From Intestinibacter sp. (GTDB taxonomy: Bacteria > Bacillota > Clostridia > Peptostreptococcales > Peptostreptococcaceae), in assembly GCF_022780145.1 (NCBI RefSeq), contig NZ_JALEXO010000059.1, positions 1-28,633 on the forward strand: a DNA stretch of 28,633 bases, written 5' to 3'. The position numbers were made by a program, and so were the translations under genes. The notes under the pieces were generated by a model. It searched no databases. It saw nothing but the letters and a program-made list of their open reading frames with translations, and had not been told where the DNA came from. Position 1 is the stretch's first letter. The number at the start of each line of letters is the position of its first letter. This document shows positions 14,596 through 23,167 of the stretch, in pieces.

Positions 14596-15042
14596 ATGAA
14601 ATTGAAAAAAGCTAGATACACATTAGAGCATGAAGCATTGCCATTGTTTTATTTTGAGAACAAAAATCTATTTATGTTGAGCTTGCTAGAAAGCAATGGA
14701 GAGTTAGTTTACGATATAATGGATGATTTTTGCGATAAAATAGAATGTGAAAATCTTTATAAAAAAGAAGATTACAAAGTAGATGCTCTAAATGTGGATG
14801 AAGAAGTTAAAATAGTCAGAGTAACTATGCCAGATCCAAGGGTAGAATTAGAATGTAAATACGTTTATTTTATGTTTGATTTAAAATTTGAAAAAATGAA
14901 GTATTTTACTGTGGAAAAAGCATCATTTGGAAAAGAATTTTTATGTGGATGGGATGAGCATCGAAATCATTTAAATTATGGATTTTGCCCAGAGGATTTG
15001 AATGAACAATTACAAAAAATAATACAAATTTATATGGGATAA
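14596..15042 (+). CDS. Conserved-looking hypothetical protein, 148 residues
   Basis: I do not recognise a family. The protein is soluble and acidic, with no signal peptide or membrane segment. It has alternating charged and aromatic stretches (LEHEALPLFYFENKNLFML, YVYFMFDLKFEKMKYFTVEKASFGKEFLCGWDEHRNHLNYGF) and four cysteines without a clear metal pattern. GGGGG lies about 8 bases before the ATG. The gene stands alone between two terminators. Codon use is like its neighbours and the ATG, ribosome site and length all support it being real. Confidence 0.65.
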   Translation: MKLKKARYTLEHEALPLFYFENKNLFMLSLLESNGELVYDIMDDFCDKIECENLYKKEDYKVDALNVDEEVKIVRVTMPDPRVELECKYVYFMFDLKFEKMKYFTVEKASFGKEFLCGWDEHRNHLNYGFCPEDLNEQLQKIIQIYMG

Positions 15043-15071
15043 AATATATAAGTTAAAACCATTGAATCTAA

Positions 15072-15113
15072 AATAGGCCGTCGCAAAATGAAATTTGCGA
15101 TGGCCTATTAAAT
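15072..15113. terminator. Terminator between converging genes
   Basis: AATAGGCCGTCGCAAA (15072-15087) pairs with TTTGCGATGGCCTATT (15094-15109), 16 bp with one G-T, GC-richer than the surroundings. T-runs on either side are weak, so it may act in both directions with the flanking AT sequence. Confidence 0.75.
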
Positions 15114-15127
15114 TTTAGCGACTATAA

Positions 15128-15679
15128 TTAAACTGGATAGAAATTAATTATAATAGTTTTTAATGTCCCACCACCGCTATTGCAATAAGTGTGCTTGCTA
15201 GAAGCGGTAAATTTAATACTATCATCAGCATTTAATATAAAAGTTTCATTATTCACTTCTAAAGTCAATGTACCTTCTAACACCATTACATATTCTTCTG
15301 ATTTTTTAGGATGTCCTATAGAAGTATAGCTAGCGCCTTCATCTAGCTCCATTTGAAAAAGCTCGAAATTGCGATTAGGTGTATTTTTATAATAACAGTA
15401 AAGATGGTATTTTTCATCTTCATTTAATTGAGGGTTGATATCGGATTTTTTTATAACATAAGTATCATGCTGCTGTTGCTCTAGCAATGATGTATATGAA
15501 ACGTTTAATGCTGAAGCTAGCTTCCAAATAGTATTTATTGTTGGATTGGTTTCACCTTTTTCTATTTGAGAAATCATGACTTTGCTAAGTGAAGATAATT
15601 CTGAAAGTTGACCTAAACTTAAATTTCTCTCATTACGAAGTCTTTTTAGATTTTCTGCTATGATTAAATTTATATTCAT
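15128..15679 (-). CDS. XRE-cupin transcriptional regulator
   Basis: A 183-residue regulator with an N-terminal XRE-type helix-turn-helix (about 7-62; LSLGQLSELSSLSKVMISQIEKG and NPTINTIWKLASALNVS) and a C-terminal cupin domain (about 100-180; EEYVMVLEGTLTLEVNNETFILNADDSIKF) that probably binds a small ligand. AAGGGAGA precedes the ATG by about 9 bases. It is divergent from a cysteine-synthase-like PLP enzyme, and the shared 137-base gap holds an ACGTACGT palindrome inside the enzyme's promoter, so the enzyme gene is the likely target. The ligand, possibly an amino acid, is inferred only. Confidence 0.86.
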   Translation of the reverse strand: MNINLIIAENLKRLRNERNLSLGQLSELSSLSKVMISQIEKGETNPTINTIWKLASALNVSYTSLLEQQQHDTYVIKKSDINPQLNEDEKYHLYCYYKNTPNRNFELFQMELDEGASYTSIGHPKKSEEYVMVLEGTLTLEVNNETFILNADDSIKFTASSKHTYCNSGGGTLKTIIINFYPV

Positions 15680-15710
15680 TATTATTTTTCTCCCTTTATT
15701 AATAATATTA

Positions 15711-15750
15711 TTGACAAATATATTTAACGTACGTAAACTATAATTAACGA
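15711..15750 (+). promoter_or_regulatory. Promoter and operator between the XRE-cupin gene and the PLP enzyme
   Basis: TTGACA (15711-15716) and TAAACT (15734-15739) have a 17-base spacer. The spacer ends in the palindrome ACGTACGT (15727-15734) inside TTTAACGTACGTAAA; a partial copy, TTAACGAT, follows at about 15744-15751. A repressor bound here would cover the -10 region. That the divergent XRE protein binds here is inference. Confidence 0.5.
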
Positions 15751-15816
15751 TAAATATATCTTACTTTTGTAAATTATATTTAATTATAACTTGGCTATAA
15801 AAAGGGGGCAAGGTTT

Positions 15817-16773
15817 ATGAAAAAAATAATTGAAAATATTTATGATGCTATTGGGGAAACTCCTATGCTAAGACTTAGTAGAATTACTGAGCACTATGGA
15901 GTAGAGGGAAATATTTTTGCAAAATTAGAATACTTAAATCCAGGATTTAGTAAAAAAGACCGTCCTGCTCTACAAATGATTGAAGAGGCAGAGGCTAGTG
16001 GTGAGTTAAAACCTGGTCAAACTGTTATTGAACTTACTAGTGGAAATACAGGAACAGGTCTTTCTATTGTTTGTCAAGCTAAAGGTCATCCTTTTATAGC
16101 TTGTATGTCTGAAGGAAATTCTATGGAGAGAGCTAGAATGATGCGAGCACTTGGAGCAGAGGTTGTTTTAGTTCCACAAACTAAAAATTCAGTTAAAGGT
16201 CAAGTATCTGGTGAGGATTTAAAATTAGTAGAAGAAATGGCTGTAAAATTAACTAAGGAAAGAAATGCTTTTCGTGCAGATCAATTTAATTTAAAGGGAT
16301 CTTATAGAGCACATTTTCATACAGCTAATGAGATGATAGAGCAAAGTGACGGAAATATAGACTGTTTTGTAGATATATTAGGTAGTGGAGGTACATTTGA
16401 AGGGTGTGCAAAAAAACTAAAGGAATTTAACAAGGACATACGCTGTTATGTCGTTGAACCTGAAAATGCAGCAGTATATGCAGGAAAAGATGTTATAAAT
16501 GAAGGACGCCATAAGATTCAGGGCTGTGGATATGCTATGGATTTATCAATAGTTGATAAGGATTTAATTGACGGATGTATTGCGGTTACTGATGAAGATG
16601 TTATTCAAGTTACAAGAGATTTAGCTAGATTAGAAGGAACATTTGTAGGATTTTCATCAGGAGCAAATGTTTGTGCAGCTATTCAATTATTAAAGGGTAA
16701 GGAAAAAGGAAAAAATATTGTTCTTACTTTAAATGACAGTGGATTAAAATATTTGAGTACTGACTTATTCTAA
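15817..16773 (+). CDS. Cysteine-synthase-like PLP-dependent enzyme
   Basis: A 318-residue fold-type II PLP enzyme of the CysK/CBS group. The PLP lysine is K47 in SKKDR (CysK usually has SVKDR). TSGNTG at 74-79 binds the substrate carboxylate, GSGGTFEG near 189-196 holds the PLP phosphate, and the C-terminus ends LNDSGLKYLSTDLF, as in CysK. Differences from standard CysK (NPGFSKKDR rather than NPxGSVKDR, GNTGTGLSIVC) suggest a variant substrate, so it may make or break cysteine or handle a related beta-substituted amino acid. AAAAGGGGGCAAGG precedes the ATG. It is probably controlled by the divergent XRE-cupin protein. No cysE is nearby. Confidence 0.8.
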   Translation: MKKIIENIYDAIGETPMLRLSRITEHYGVEGNIFAKLEYLNPGFSKKDRPALQMIEEAEASGELKPGQTVIELTSGNTGTGLSIVCQAKGHPFIACMSEGNSMERARMMRALGAEVVLVPQTKNSVKGQVSGEDLKLVEEMAVKLTKERNAFRADQFNLKGSYRAHFHTANEMIEQSDGNIDCFVDILGSGGTFEGCAKKLKEFNKDIRCYVVEPENAAVYAGKDVINEGRHKIQGCGYAMDLSIVDKDLIDGCIAVTDEDVIQVTRDLARLEGTFVGFSSGANVCAAIQLLKGKEKGKNIVLTLNDSGLKYLSTDLF

Positions 16774-16932
16774 AAGAGTATATTCTTTATAATTACTTTA
16801 GGAAAATTAATAAAAAAGTTAAAAAATAATAAAATATAGCTACTAAAATTAAAATTAAGAAGAATAAATTAACTAAAATCGAGCATAAAATATACGATGT
16901 AGTAGAGTTGATTTGCGAGAGGATGGGATTTT

Positions 16933-17577
16933 GTGAAAAAGAAATTATCCAAAATTTTAATTGCAGTAGCTGTTCTTGTTTTATGTCTATATGGAGTAAA
17001 AAAGGTCGCGAATAAATTTGGCATAAACGTATTAGAGAAGTCAAATATCGAGACAAACTACGACCATGAATGGGACAATATGAGTAAGGAAGATGAAAAA
17101 ATCATAAAAAAAGCAATCTCACTGGCAAAAGAAAAAGTAAAAATGGAATATGTATGGGGTGGAAAAGGCGAAATTATGACTGAAGAAAGATTAGACGAGC
17201 TTATTGGATATTACGGTCAAAATCAATATCCATTAGATAAGAAAAAATACATAGGAAAACAGGCTTTTGATTGCTCTGGGTTAGCATATTGGATTTATGA
17301 AGAGGCATCAGGTGTCAATATAGGATATTCGACTACTCAACAAAGAGAAATTTTAGAAAAATATAAGGTGGAAGGCGATTTGCAGCCTGGGGATTTGATT
17401 TATACTACTAGACATGTCGTGATTTATGTAGGAGATGGCAAGATTGTACAATCTAAGAACAAGTTTGGATATCCTAAAGGCGGAATACATGAACAACAAA
17501 TTGGATGGTACGCTAAAGGTGTTGCTTATAGACCTATTGATTATATAAATGATCAAAATAAATCTGACAATAAATAA
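16933..17577 (+). CDS. Membrane-anchored NlpC/P60 peptidoglycan endopeptidase
   Basis: A 214-residue exported cell-wall hydrolase. A lysine-rich start and a hydrophobic helix (about 7-22) anchor or export it. The NlpC/P60 domain (about 60-205) has the catalytic cysteine in AFDCSGLAYWIYEE, the histidine in TRHVVIYVGDGKIVQS and a polar third residue following it; YVWGGKG and LQPGDLIY are typical flanks. The domain carries an insert between YVWGG and the Cys segment (about 30 residues). The start is GTG, with GAGAGGATGG upstream. It stands alone; function is from the family. The stretch 16774-16932 before it is AT-rich without a clear signal. Confidence 0.87.
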   Translation: MKKKLSKILIAVAVLVLCLYGVKKVANKFGINVLEKSNIETNYDHEWDNMSKEDEKIIKKAISLAKEKVKMEYVWGGKGEIMTEERLDELIGYYGQNQYPLDKKKYIGKQAFDCSGLAYWIYEEASGVNIGYSTTQQREILEKYKVEGDLQPGDLIYTTRHVVIYVGDGKIVQSKNKFGYPKGGIHEQQIGWYAKGVAYRPIDYINDQNKSDNK

Positions 17578-17746
17578 AGTGAGTAATGTTAAAGGATTAA
17601 TTATTTATTGAAAATATCTATTTTGAGATATAACAAATATGTATAATATGTGTAGTGATTTTTGCGGGAATTAAGATTTTTTAAAATTATTTTTATGATA
17701 TACTTATTGTAAGTTATAGGAATAATAATTTTTGGGGGGATTTTAT

Positions 17747-18073
17747 ATGATAACTTGTAATAAGTGTAATAAAAGAATTACTTTATTAAATAGATTGAGA
17801 AATTTTGTTAAGTTAAAATATATCATTTATTCAGAATCTTGTGAATTAAAATGTGAAAAATGCAGTACTATTTATGAAATGGAAAGTTTAAAATATTTAA
17901 AAATTTTGAGATTTTTTGTGTATTTTTTCCTTCTTTTGTATTTAGTTACTTATGTTAAATTTTGGCCTATGAAAATAATTATTTTAGTAGCGGGATGTGT
18001 GGTACTTAATCCACTATCAAATCTTATAATATCTTATTTTGTAAAATATAGAGAAATAAAAAATAACCAGTAG
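17747..18073 (+). CDS. Small zinc-ribbon membrane protein (CxxC...CxxC)
   Basis: A 108-residue protein with an N-terminal cytoplasmic zinc-ribbon-like module, CNKC at 4-7 and CEKC at 36-39 with an extra Cys32, followed by two hydrophobic helices (about 52-70 and 76-98). This recalls the TIGR04104-like cxxc_20_cxxc proteins of Firmicutes, though the spacing is longer (28 residues). GGGGGG precedes the ATG at 17747; a TTG at 17732 would put the ribosome site inside the gene. Function unknown. Confidence 0.65.
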   Translation: MITCNKCNKRITLLNRLRNFVKLKYIIYSESCELKCEKCSTIYEMESLKYLKILRFFVYFFLLLYLVTYVKFWPMKIIILVAGCVVLNPLSNLIISYFVKYREIKNNQ

Positions 18074-18098
18074 AATTAGCATCTACTGGTCATTTTAG
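18066..18098 (+). terminator. Terminator overlapping the end of the zinc-ribbon gene
   Basis: ACCAGTAG (18066-18073, including the TAG stop) pairs with CTACTGGT (18083-18090), followed by a weak CATTTTAG. As with the gene ending at 4562, the stem uses the last codons. Confidence 0.55.
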
Positions 18099-18150
18099 TT
18101 TTATAGTAAACATAATGTATATAGAATGTTTATTTAAGTTTTTAAAAGTT

Positions 18151-18262
18151 TTTTATAATGCATAGGAAATTATATTCTTTTGAAATTTTGGATAAATATA
18201 ATTTCTGTCATGCATTTCAAGAAAATCTACATTATGGATTTTTAGAATAAAGATTTTCTTAT
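18151..18262 (+). repeat. Dispersed structured repeat, copy 2 (112 bp, two hairpins)
   Basis: Same orientation as copy 1 at 134-245, with 106 of 112 positions identical. Hairpin 1 pairs 18157-18163 with 18210-18216 and 18165-18176 with 18195-18206; one C-to-T change makes a G-U pair. Hairpin 2 pairs AAGAAAATCT (18219-18228) with 18251-18260, one pair longer than in copy 1. It lies between two converging genes, 12 bases before the stop of the GntR gene, at the border of the hexuronide cluster. Confidence 0.85.
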
Positions 18263-18274
18263 AAATTACTTATA

Positions 18275-18973
18275 TTAATGATGGCAATCAATAAAATAGT
18301 CAGAGTACTGAAGCAATAGCGCCGAACTATTTCTAAAACCATCGTATATATGTTTACTTATAATCGTCTGCAATGCTTCAATGTCCTTTTTGGTAAGTGC
18401 TTCTACAATAGAGCAATGCTCTTCGTATAAAGTCTGTATATTGTTATCCCCGTGTAAGTTTATCAATGAGCGGAATCTTTCGTAGTGTTGATTGATTCCG
18501 AATATCATATTCCATATGCTTTCTTTGCCGGCGATACGGAATATTAATTTATGAAAATTATTGTCGTATTTTATGAAATCAGTTACTGTATGTTCATCGT
18601 TATCTGCACTTTGTAAGAATCGCTTTTGTTCGTTCAAGCTAAATTCTAACTTAAGTTCATCTGCTTCAGAAAAAGATATTGCCAAGTCCTTTAAAATAGA
18701 TTGCTCGACGACTTTACGGATGTAAAGCACATCTGAAATCTGGTTTATGTCCATAAGCGATACGAAGGTTCCAATGTGAGGCTTTACCTCGAGTAGACCT
18801 TCATTTGCTAGAGCCTTGAAAGCATCGCGCACTGGAGTACGAGATACGTTGTATTTGGCTGCGGTATCTGTTTCGCTTATCGAGCTTCCAGGAGGCAATT
18901 TAAGACTTAATATATCCTCCTTCAAGCCTGTGTAGACAACATTTGATGAAGCATTATTTTTTTTGTTTGCCAT
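18275..18973 (-). CDS. GntR-family repressor, FadR/FCD type, of the hexuronide cluster
   Basis: A 232-residue regulator with a winged helix at about 12-75 (ISETDTAAKYNVSRTPVRDAFKALANEGLLEVKP) and an FCD effector domain at about 80-215 with the metal-binding Asp/His set in DNNFHKLIF, EEHCSIVEAL and ISKHIYDGF. Such UxuR/ExuR-like proteins are released from DNA by a hexuronate. It lies 26 bases after the GH2 gene and is probably co-transcribed with it. Two GTATAC-centred palindromes in the divergent region upstream are likely targets. AGGGGAAAAC precedes the ATG. Confidence 0.87.
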   Translation of the reverse strand: MANKKNNASSNVVYTGLKEDILSLKLPPGSSISETDTAAKYNVSRTPVRDAFKALANEGLLEVKPHIGTFVSLMDINQISDVLYIRKVVEQSILKDLAISFSEADELKLEFSLNEQKRFLQSADNDEHTVTDFIKYDNNFHKLIFRIAGKESIWNMIFGINQHYERFRSLINLHGDNNIQTLYEEHCSIVEALTKKDIEALQTIISKHIYDGFRNSSALLLQYSDYFIDCHH

Positions 18974-18999
18974 CTAAGTTTTCCCCTGTTTTTTAATAA

Positions 19000-21252
19000 T
19001 TATTTTTGTATTTTGTTTAATTGTTCGTTTAATTTAGCAACTTGCGGATTATCGCATTTGATTCCCATGAAGTTTAAGATAGACATAAGTGTCATTGTAC
19101 TAGCCATATCTAGCATTTCTTCAGTCATAGGGATTCCTTCAGCGTTTTCATTTAATTCTTCAAGTGCTTTTAAAGCTACTTCCTTTGCAGCTTCGTTTTC
19201 AAATATATTTCCAAAAGTATCTTTTATTGAGAAATACCCTTCTGGAAATTCTAGCATATTTCCAGTTGTTATGTCAATCCAGTTCTCTACGTTGCCACCT
19301 GCAGCAGTATCCTTTAATACATATTCATCAGTAGCTTCTTCTATACGGTTTAGCTTGATTTCGTCAGTTAAGTCGCCTGCTTTAACTGATATAGTGTTTT
19401 CGCCTAGAGCTAGAGGAACATTTTCGAATATGAATATTTTATTTCCTTCTAGAGTTTTGAACTCTTCTCCATTTACTAATAGAGTAACGCTGTTTAAGTT
19501 AGAGTAAACTTTTACAGTAGTTGCTTCGTGAGCTCTATTTACATATCTACGGCCGCATATATGAACCATTGGTTTAGTTGCCCAGTAAGCTTGGTATATA
19601 TAGAAGGCGTCTTTTTTGATTTTACGGTCGTATGTTATTAGTCCCTTGTTGTTACGTCCTTGAACTCCACCTTCATCACGATTATCAGCTGCGAAGTCGA
19701 ACATATTCCATACATAAGTAGCCCATAGGAATGGTCTTTCATCGAATATTTTCGCCATATGTTCGTGGTATAGAGCGTGGTATTCTTCTGAGTAATCTTT
19801 TACCTTAGGGTCATCTGAATGCCATTTTAATATACCTTCAGCACCGTATTCTGATATACCTAGGCATCTATCTGGGAAACGTCTATGGTAATCGTCTATC
19901 CAGTCTTCATTTTGAGTTAATTCACCCATGTACCAACCGAAGTAGTGGTTGTACGCTATTATGTCTGGGTAAGTTGCAGCTGGACTTGCAGGATCAAGTA
20001 TGCATAGGTTAGCTACAGTAGTTTTTCTTGTTTTATCTAGAGAGTGAGCTAAGTCGTTTACTGCATTAAGGTTTTCTATCAATGCTTCGTCCTTGTCGCC
20101 CTTCATTGTTATTTCGTTTGAAACTCCCCAGAAGCATATAGAAGGGTGGTTGTAGTTTTGTACTATTAATTCCTTCATTTGGTTTAATGTATCTTGCTTA
20201 GCTTCTTCTGTGTTCATAAATACAGATATAAATGGTATTTCAGCCCAAACTACCATACCGTATTTATCGCATAAATCGTAGAAGTATTGGTCGTGTTGGT
20301 AGTGAGCAAGTCTTATAGTGTTTGCTCCAACTTCACGGATAAGCTCCATATCTTCATCGTGTTCTTTAGTAGTAAGAGCCCAACCCATATCTTCTCTATC
20401 TTGGTGTCTAGAAACTCCACGAAGAGAGTATGGTTTACCATTTAATATAAATCCTTTATTAGGATCTACTTCGAATGAACGAACACCGAAGTTAGCAGAA
20501 ACTTCATCTATAGCCACATCGTTTAAGTAAAGAGTAGCAACTGCTCTATATAAGTATGGATCTTCTATACCATTCCAAAGATGTGGATTTTCCATAGTTA
20601 AGTTTGTTTCTGTCATATTAGAAGGAGTGTCTTCTAATACTAAATTGTTTTCTGCGTCGTATATAGAGTATTTGACAGTTAAATTATTAACTATGTTAGA
20701 TACAAAAGATTTTACATTTATATCGCAAGTTCCATTTTCATTTAAGACTGGAGTAACTTGTATTCCAGGAGCTCCACAGTATTCTAGATCAAAGTGAGTA
20801 TCGGCAACTTCTATTATATTTACATTTCTGTATATCCCACCGAAGAATGTGAAGTCAGCAACCTGTGGGTAAGTCTTTTGGTTAACTGTGTTATCAGCTT
20901 GTACTAATATAGTATTTTGTCCATTTTTTAATTGATTAGTTATATCAAATCTGAAAGTAGAGAATCCACCTATATGCTCTCCAACATGAGTGTTGTTTAC
21001 ATATACATTTGCTATACAGCTAACACCTTCGAATTCTATAAAGTATTTTTTATTTTCTTTTATTTCTATATTTAATTCTTTGCGATACCAGAATTTATCA
21101 CGGATATAATCTCCGCCACCATCTTGTCCATCTAAGTTATTCCAAGTGTGAGGAATGTTTACCTTATCTCCATTTGCTGTCATTGCATTGTCTGCGCTGA
21201 TGTTTTCTTTTATAAAGATCCAATCAGCGTTGATTGATGTAATTTGTCTCAT
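19000..21252 (-). CDS. GH2 glycosidase, probable beta-glucuronidase
   Basis: A 750-residue cytoplasmic glycoside hydrolase family 2 enzyme. The order is a sugar-binding jelly roll (about 1-150), an Ig-like domain (160-260), a TIM barrel (265-560), a DUF4982-like beta domain (575-640) and an unusual helical tail (650-750). The acid/base is E380 in GVSNE and the nucleophile E468 in ISEYGAEG. NNK at 534-536 keeps the N-x-K pattern used by beta-glucuronidases to hold the uronate carboxylate, but the surrounding GRNNKGLITYDRKIKKDAF also resembles GH2 beta-galactosidases. Glucuronidase is preferred because the gene is divergent from a glucuronide-type symporter and uxuA/uxuB. The start at 21252 follows GGAGG; an ATG at 21264 overlaps that site. 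Confidence 0.8.
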   Translation of the reverse strand: MRQITSINADWIFIKENISADNAMTANGDKVNIPHTWNNLDGQDGGGDYIRDKFWYRKELNIEIKENKKYFIEFEGVSCIANVYVNNTHVGEHIGGFSTFRFDITNQLKNGQNTILVQADNTVNQKTYPQVADFTFFGGIYRNVNIIEVADTHFDLEYCGAPGIQVTPVLNENGTCDINVKSFVSNIVNNLTVKYSIYDAENNLVLEDTPSNMTETNLTMENPHLWNGIEDPYLYRAVATLYLNDVAIDEVSANFGVRSFEVDPNKGFILNGKPYSLRGVSRHQDREDMGWALTTKEHDEDMELIREVGANTIRLAHYQHDQYFYDLCDKYGMVVWAEIPFISVFMNTEEAKQDTLNQMKELIVQNYNHPSICFWGVSNEITMKGDKDEALIENLNAVNDLAHSLDKTRKTTVANLCILDPASPAATYPDIIAYNHYFGWYMGELTQNEDWIDDYHRRFPDRCLGISEYGAEGILKWHSDDPKVKDYSEEYHALYHEHMAKIFDERPFLWATYVWNMFDFAADNRDEGGVQGRNNKGLITYDRKIKKDAFYIYQAYWATKPMVHICGRRYVNRAHEATTVKVYSNLNSVTLLVNGEEFKTLEGNKIFIFENVPLALGENTISVKAGDLTDEIKLNRIEEATDEYVLKDTAAGGNVENWIDITTGNMLEFPEGYFSIKDTFGNIFENEAAKEVALKALEELNENAEGIPMTEEMLDMASTMTLMSILNFMGIKCDNPQVAKLNEQLNKIQK

Positions 21253-21281
21253 AAGAACCTCCATTTTATTAATTTTATGAA

Positions 21282-21348
21282 TAGTATTATTATACTAGCT
21301 GTTTATTATGTGTATATGAAATTTACATAAATATACTTGTATACTAGC
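21282..21348 (-). promoter_or_regulatory. Control region of the GH2-gntR operon
   Basis: On the minus strand TATAAT (plus 21289-21294) is a good -10 for the GH2 gene; no convincing -35 is seen at 17-18 bases. A palindrome-like TAGTAT-N4-ATACTA (21282-21297) overlaps it. Further upstream ACTTGTATACTAGC (21335-21348) is an imperfect copy of the operator at 21509. The remaining intergenic sequence up to 21500 is AT-rich. Confidence 0.45.
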
Positions 21349-21502
21349 ATTTGGAAATTTTATCTTTGATAAATAAAATTTATTGAGATTAATTATACTA
21401 TTTAAAAATTAGGTATGTCAATATTAAAAAGGTTTTCAAAAAATAATATTGAAAATTTAACCACAACGTATAAAAAAATTTTTATTAAAAATAAATTTAT
21501 TG

Positions 21503-21532
21503 TTTACAACTTGTATACAAGTGTGCTACTAT
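21503..21532 (+). promoter_or_regulatory. Promoter with GntR operator for the hexuronide operon
   Basis: TTTACA (21503-21508) and TACTAT (21527-21532) are 18 bases apart, and the perfect 14-base palindrome ACTTGTATACAAGT (21509-21522) fills the spacer. The GTATAC core matches FCD-type GntR operators such as those of UxuR/ExuR. A bound repressor would block polymerase. The leader to the start at 21696 is about 155 bases and shows nothing else of note. Confidence 0.72.
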
Positions 21533-21695
21533 TAGATTGTTATTAAAATAACACAATCGATTAGTGTTGATTTGTAAATGAATAAACTACAAATAGACTA
21601 CATGATAACAAAATTAAAAAATAAAAATTACAGAAATAATAATTAAAAATCTAAAAGACAAAACAATTAAAAAATTAAGCATCGGGGGTTTTAAG

Positions 21696-23123
21696 ATGGA
21701 CTTACGTGAAGTGAACAACTTAGGATTAGAATCAGACAAAACGACTACAAAAGCTTTTGGAATAAAAGATAAAGTAGGGTATTTATGCGGTGATTTAGGA
21801 AACGATTTTATGTTCCTATTTGCGAGCATGTATTTAATGATATTTTACACAAAAGTATGGGGCGTTAGTGCTTCATTAGTAGGGGTACTATTTTTAGTAT
21901 CTAGATGTATAGATGCGTTTACAGATATAACAATGGGACGTATCGTCGACAAAGCTAAAGCTACAAAAGACGGTAAATTCAAGCCATGGATAAAGAGAAT
22001 GTCAGGACCAGTTGCAATATCGAGTTTTTTAATGTATCAATATAGCTTAGCAGGAGCTTCTATGACAGTTAAAGTAGTAGTGATGTTTGCAACTTATATA
22101 TTATGGGGTTCTATATTCTATACATCAATAAATATACCATATGGATCAATGGCATCAGCTATAACTGATAAACCAGACGAGAGAGCATCTCTTTCGACTT
22201 GGAGAAGTTTAGGAGCAACATTTGCATCTGTTATTATAGGAGCAATAGTACCACAAGTTATATATTATGCAGATGCCAATGGAAATCAATTAGTAAGTGG
22301 ACCAAAATTCACTTTAGTAGCAGGTATATTCTCAATATTTGCATTAGTTTGCTATATAGTTTGTTATAAATTAACGACAGAACGTGTTAAGTTAGAGCCT
22401 GCTCAAAAAGAAAGTGCATCTTTAGCAGAAACTTTTAAAACAGTAGTATCAAATAGAGCTTTATTATCAATAATAGCTGCAGCGATAGTTTTATTATTAA
22501 GTAGTTTTATGTCTCAAACAATGAACACATATTTATTTGCGGATTATTTCAAAGATATAAATGCTTTATCAATGCTTAATATGATAGGTTTACCAATAAA
22601 CTTAATGTTAGCAGCAGTAGTAGTAAAAATATCAGCTAAAGTTGGTAAAAAAGAATTTTCAGCAATGGGTATGTTTTTAGCAGGAGCAGGTTACATATTA
22701 ATATACTTCTTAAAATTAGAAAGTTCTTGGGCATTTTTAGGATACTATACAATAATAACACTTGGTGTAGCGATATTTAACATGCTTATATGGGCAAAAA
22801 TAACAGATGTTATAGATTACAATGAAGTTAAATTTGGAGAGAGAAACGACGGTATAATATACGGAGTTTACTCATTCTCTAGAAAAATAGGACAAGCTCT
22901 AGCTGGAGGATTAGGTGGTTTTGCCTTAACTTTCGTAGGATACAATTCTTTAGCAGCTTCTCAAACTACAGAAGTAGTTAATGGAATATATAATTTATCT
23001 ACTTTATTCCCAGGAGTTTGTTATTTAATAGTAGGTTTAATATTAACTTTTGCTTATCCATTAAGTAAAAAAGTGGTAGAAGAAAACTCTAGAATATTAA
23101 ACGAAAAACGTGCAAATAATTAA
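21696..23123 (+). CDS. GPH-family glycoside-pentoside-hexuronide:cation symporter
   Basis: A 475-residue integral membrane transporter with about 12 hydrophobic helices (for example LFASMYLMIFYTKVWGVSA, LFLVSRCIDAFTDITMGRIVD, AAAIVLLLSSFMSQ and YLIVGLILTFAYPLS). The RxxDAxxD segment after helix 2 (SRCIDAFTDITMGR) and the late KITDVIDYNEVKFGERNDGIIYG are hallmarks of the GPH family that includes UidB/GusB, UxuT and melibiose carriers. It probably imports beta-glucuronides or hexuronates with a cation. It is the first gene of the operon under the GntR operator; GGGGGTTTTAAG precedes the ATG. Confidence 0.9.
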   Translation: MDLREVNNLGLESDKTTTKAFGIKDKVGYLCGDLGNDFMFLFASMYLMIFYTKVWGVSASLVGVLFLVSRCIDAFTDITMGRIVDKAKATKDGKFKPWIKRMSGPVAISSFLMYQYSLAGASMTVKVVVMFATYILWGSIFYTSINIPYGSMASAITDKPDERASLSTWRSLGATFASVIIGAIVPQVIYYADANGNQLVSGPKFTLVAGIFSIFALVCYIVCYKLTTERVKLEPAQKESASLAETFKTVVSNRALLSIIAAAIVLLLSSFMSQTMNTYLFADYFKDINALSMLNMIGLPINLMLAAVVVKISAKVGKKEFSAMGMFLAGAGYILIYFLKLESSWAFLGYYTIITLGVAIFNMLIWAKITDVIDYNEVKFGERNDGIIYGVYSFSRKIGQALAGGLGGFALTFVGYNSLAASQTTEVVNGIYNLSTLFPGVCYLIVGLILTFAYPLSKKVVEENSRILNEKRANN

Positions 23124-23167
23124 TCATATACGATTAATTTAATTATAAAAAAATATATTAAATCAGG

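Noticed and set aside
16793..17056. Minus-strand 87-codon open frame with hydrophobic stretches
   Set aside because: It overlaps the NlpC/P60 gene in antisense, has no ribosome site and its hydrophobicity reflects AT-rich sequence.
19013..19507. Long plus-strand open frame inside the GH2 gene
   Set aside because: It is antisense to a clear GH2 coding region, has low-complexity Ser/Phe composition and no ribosome site.
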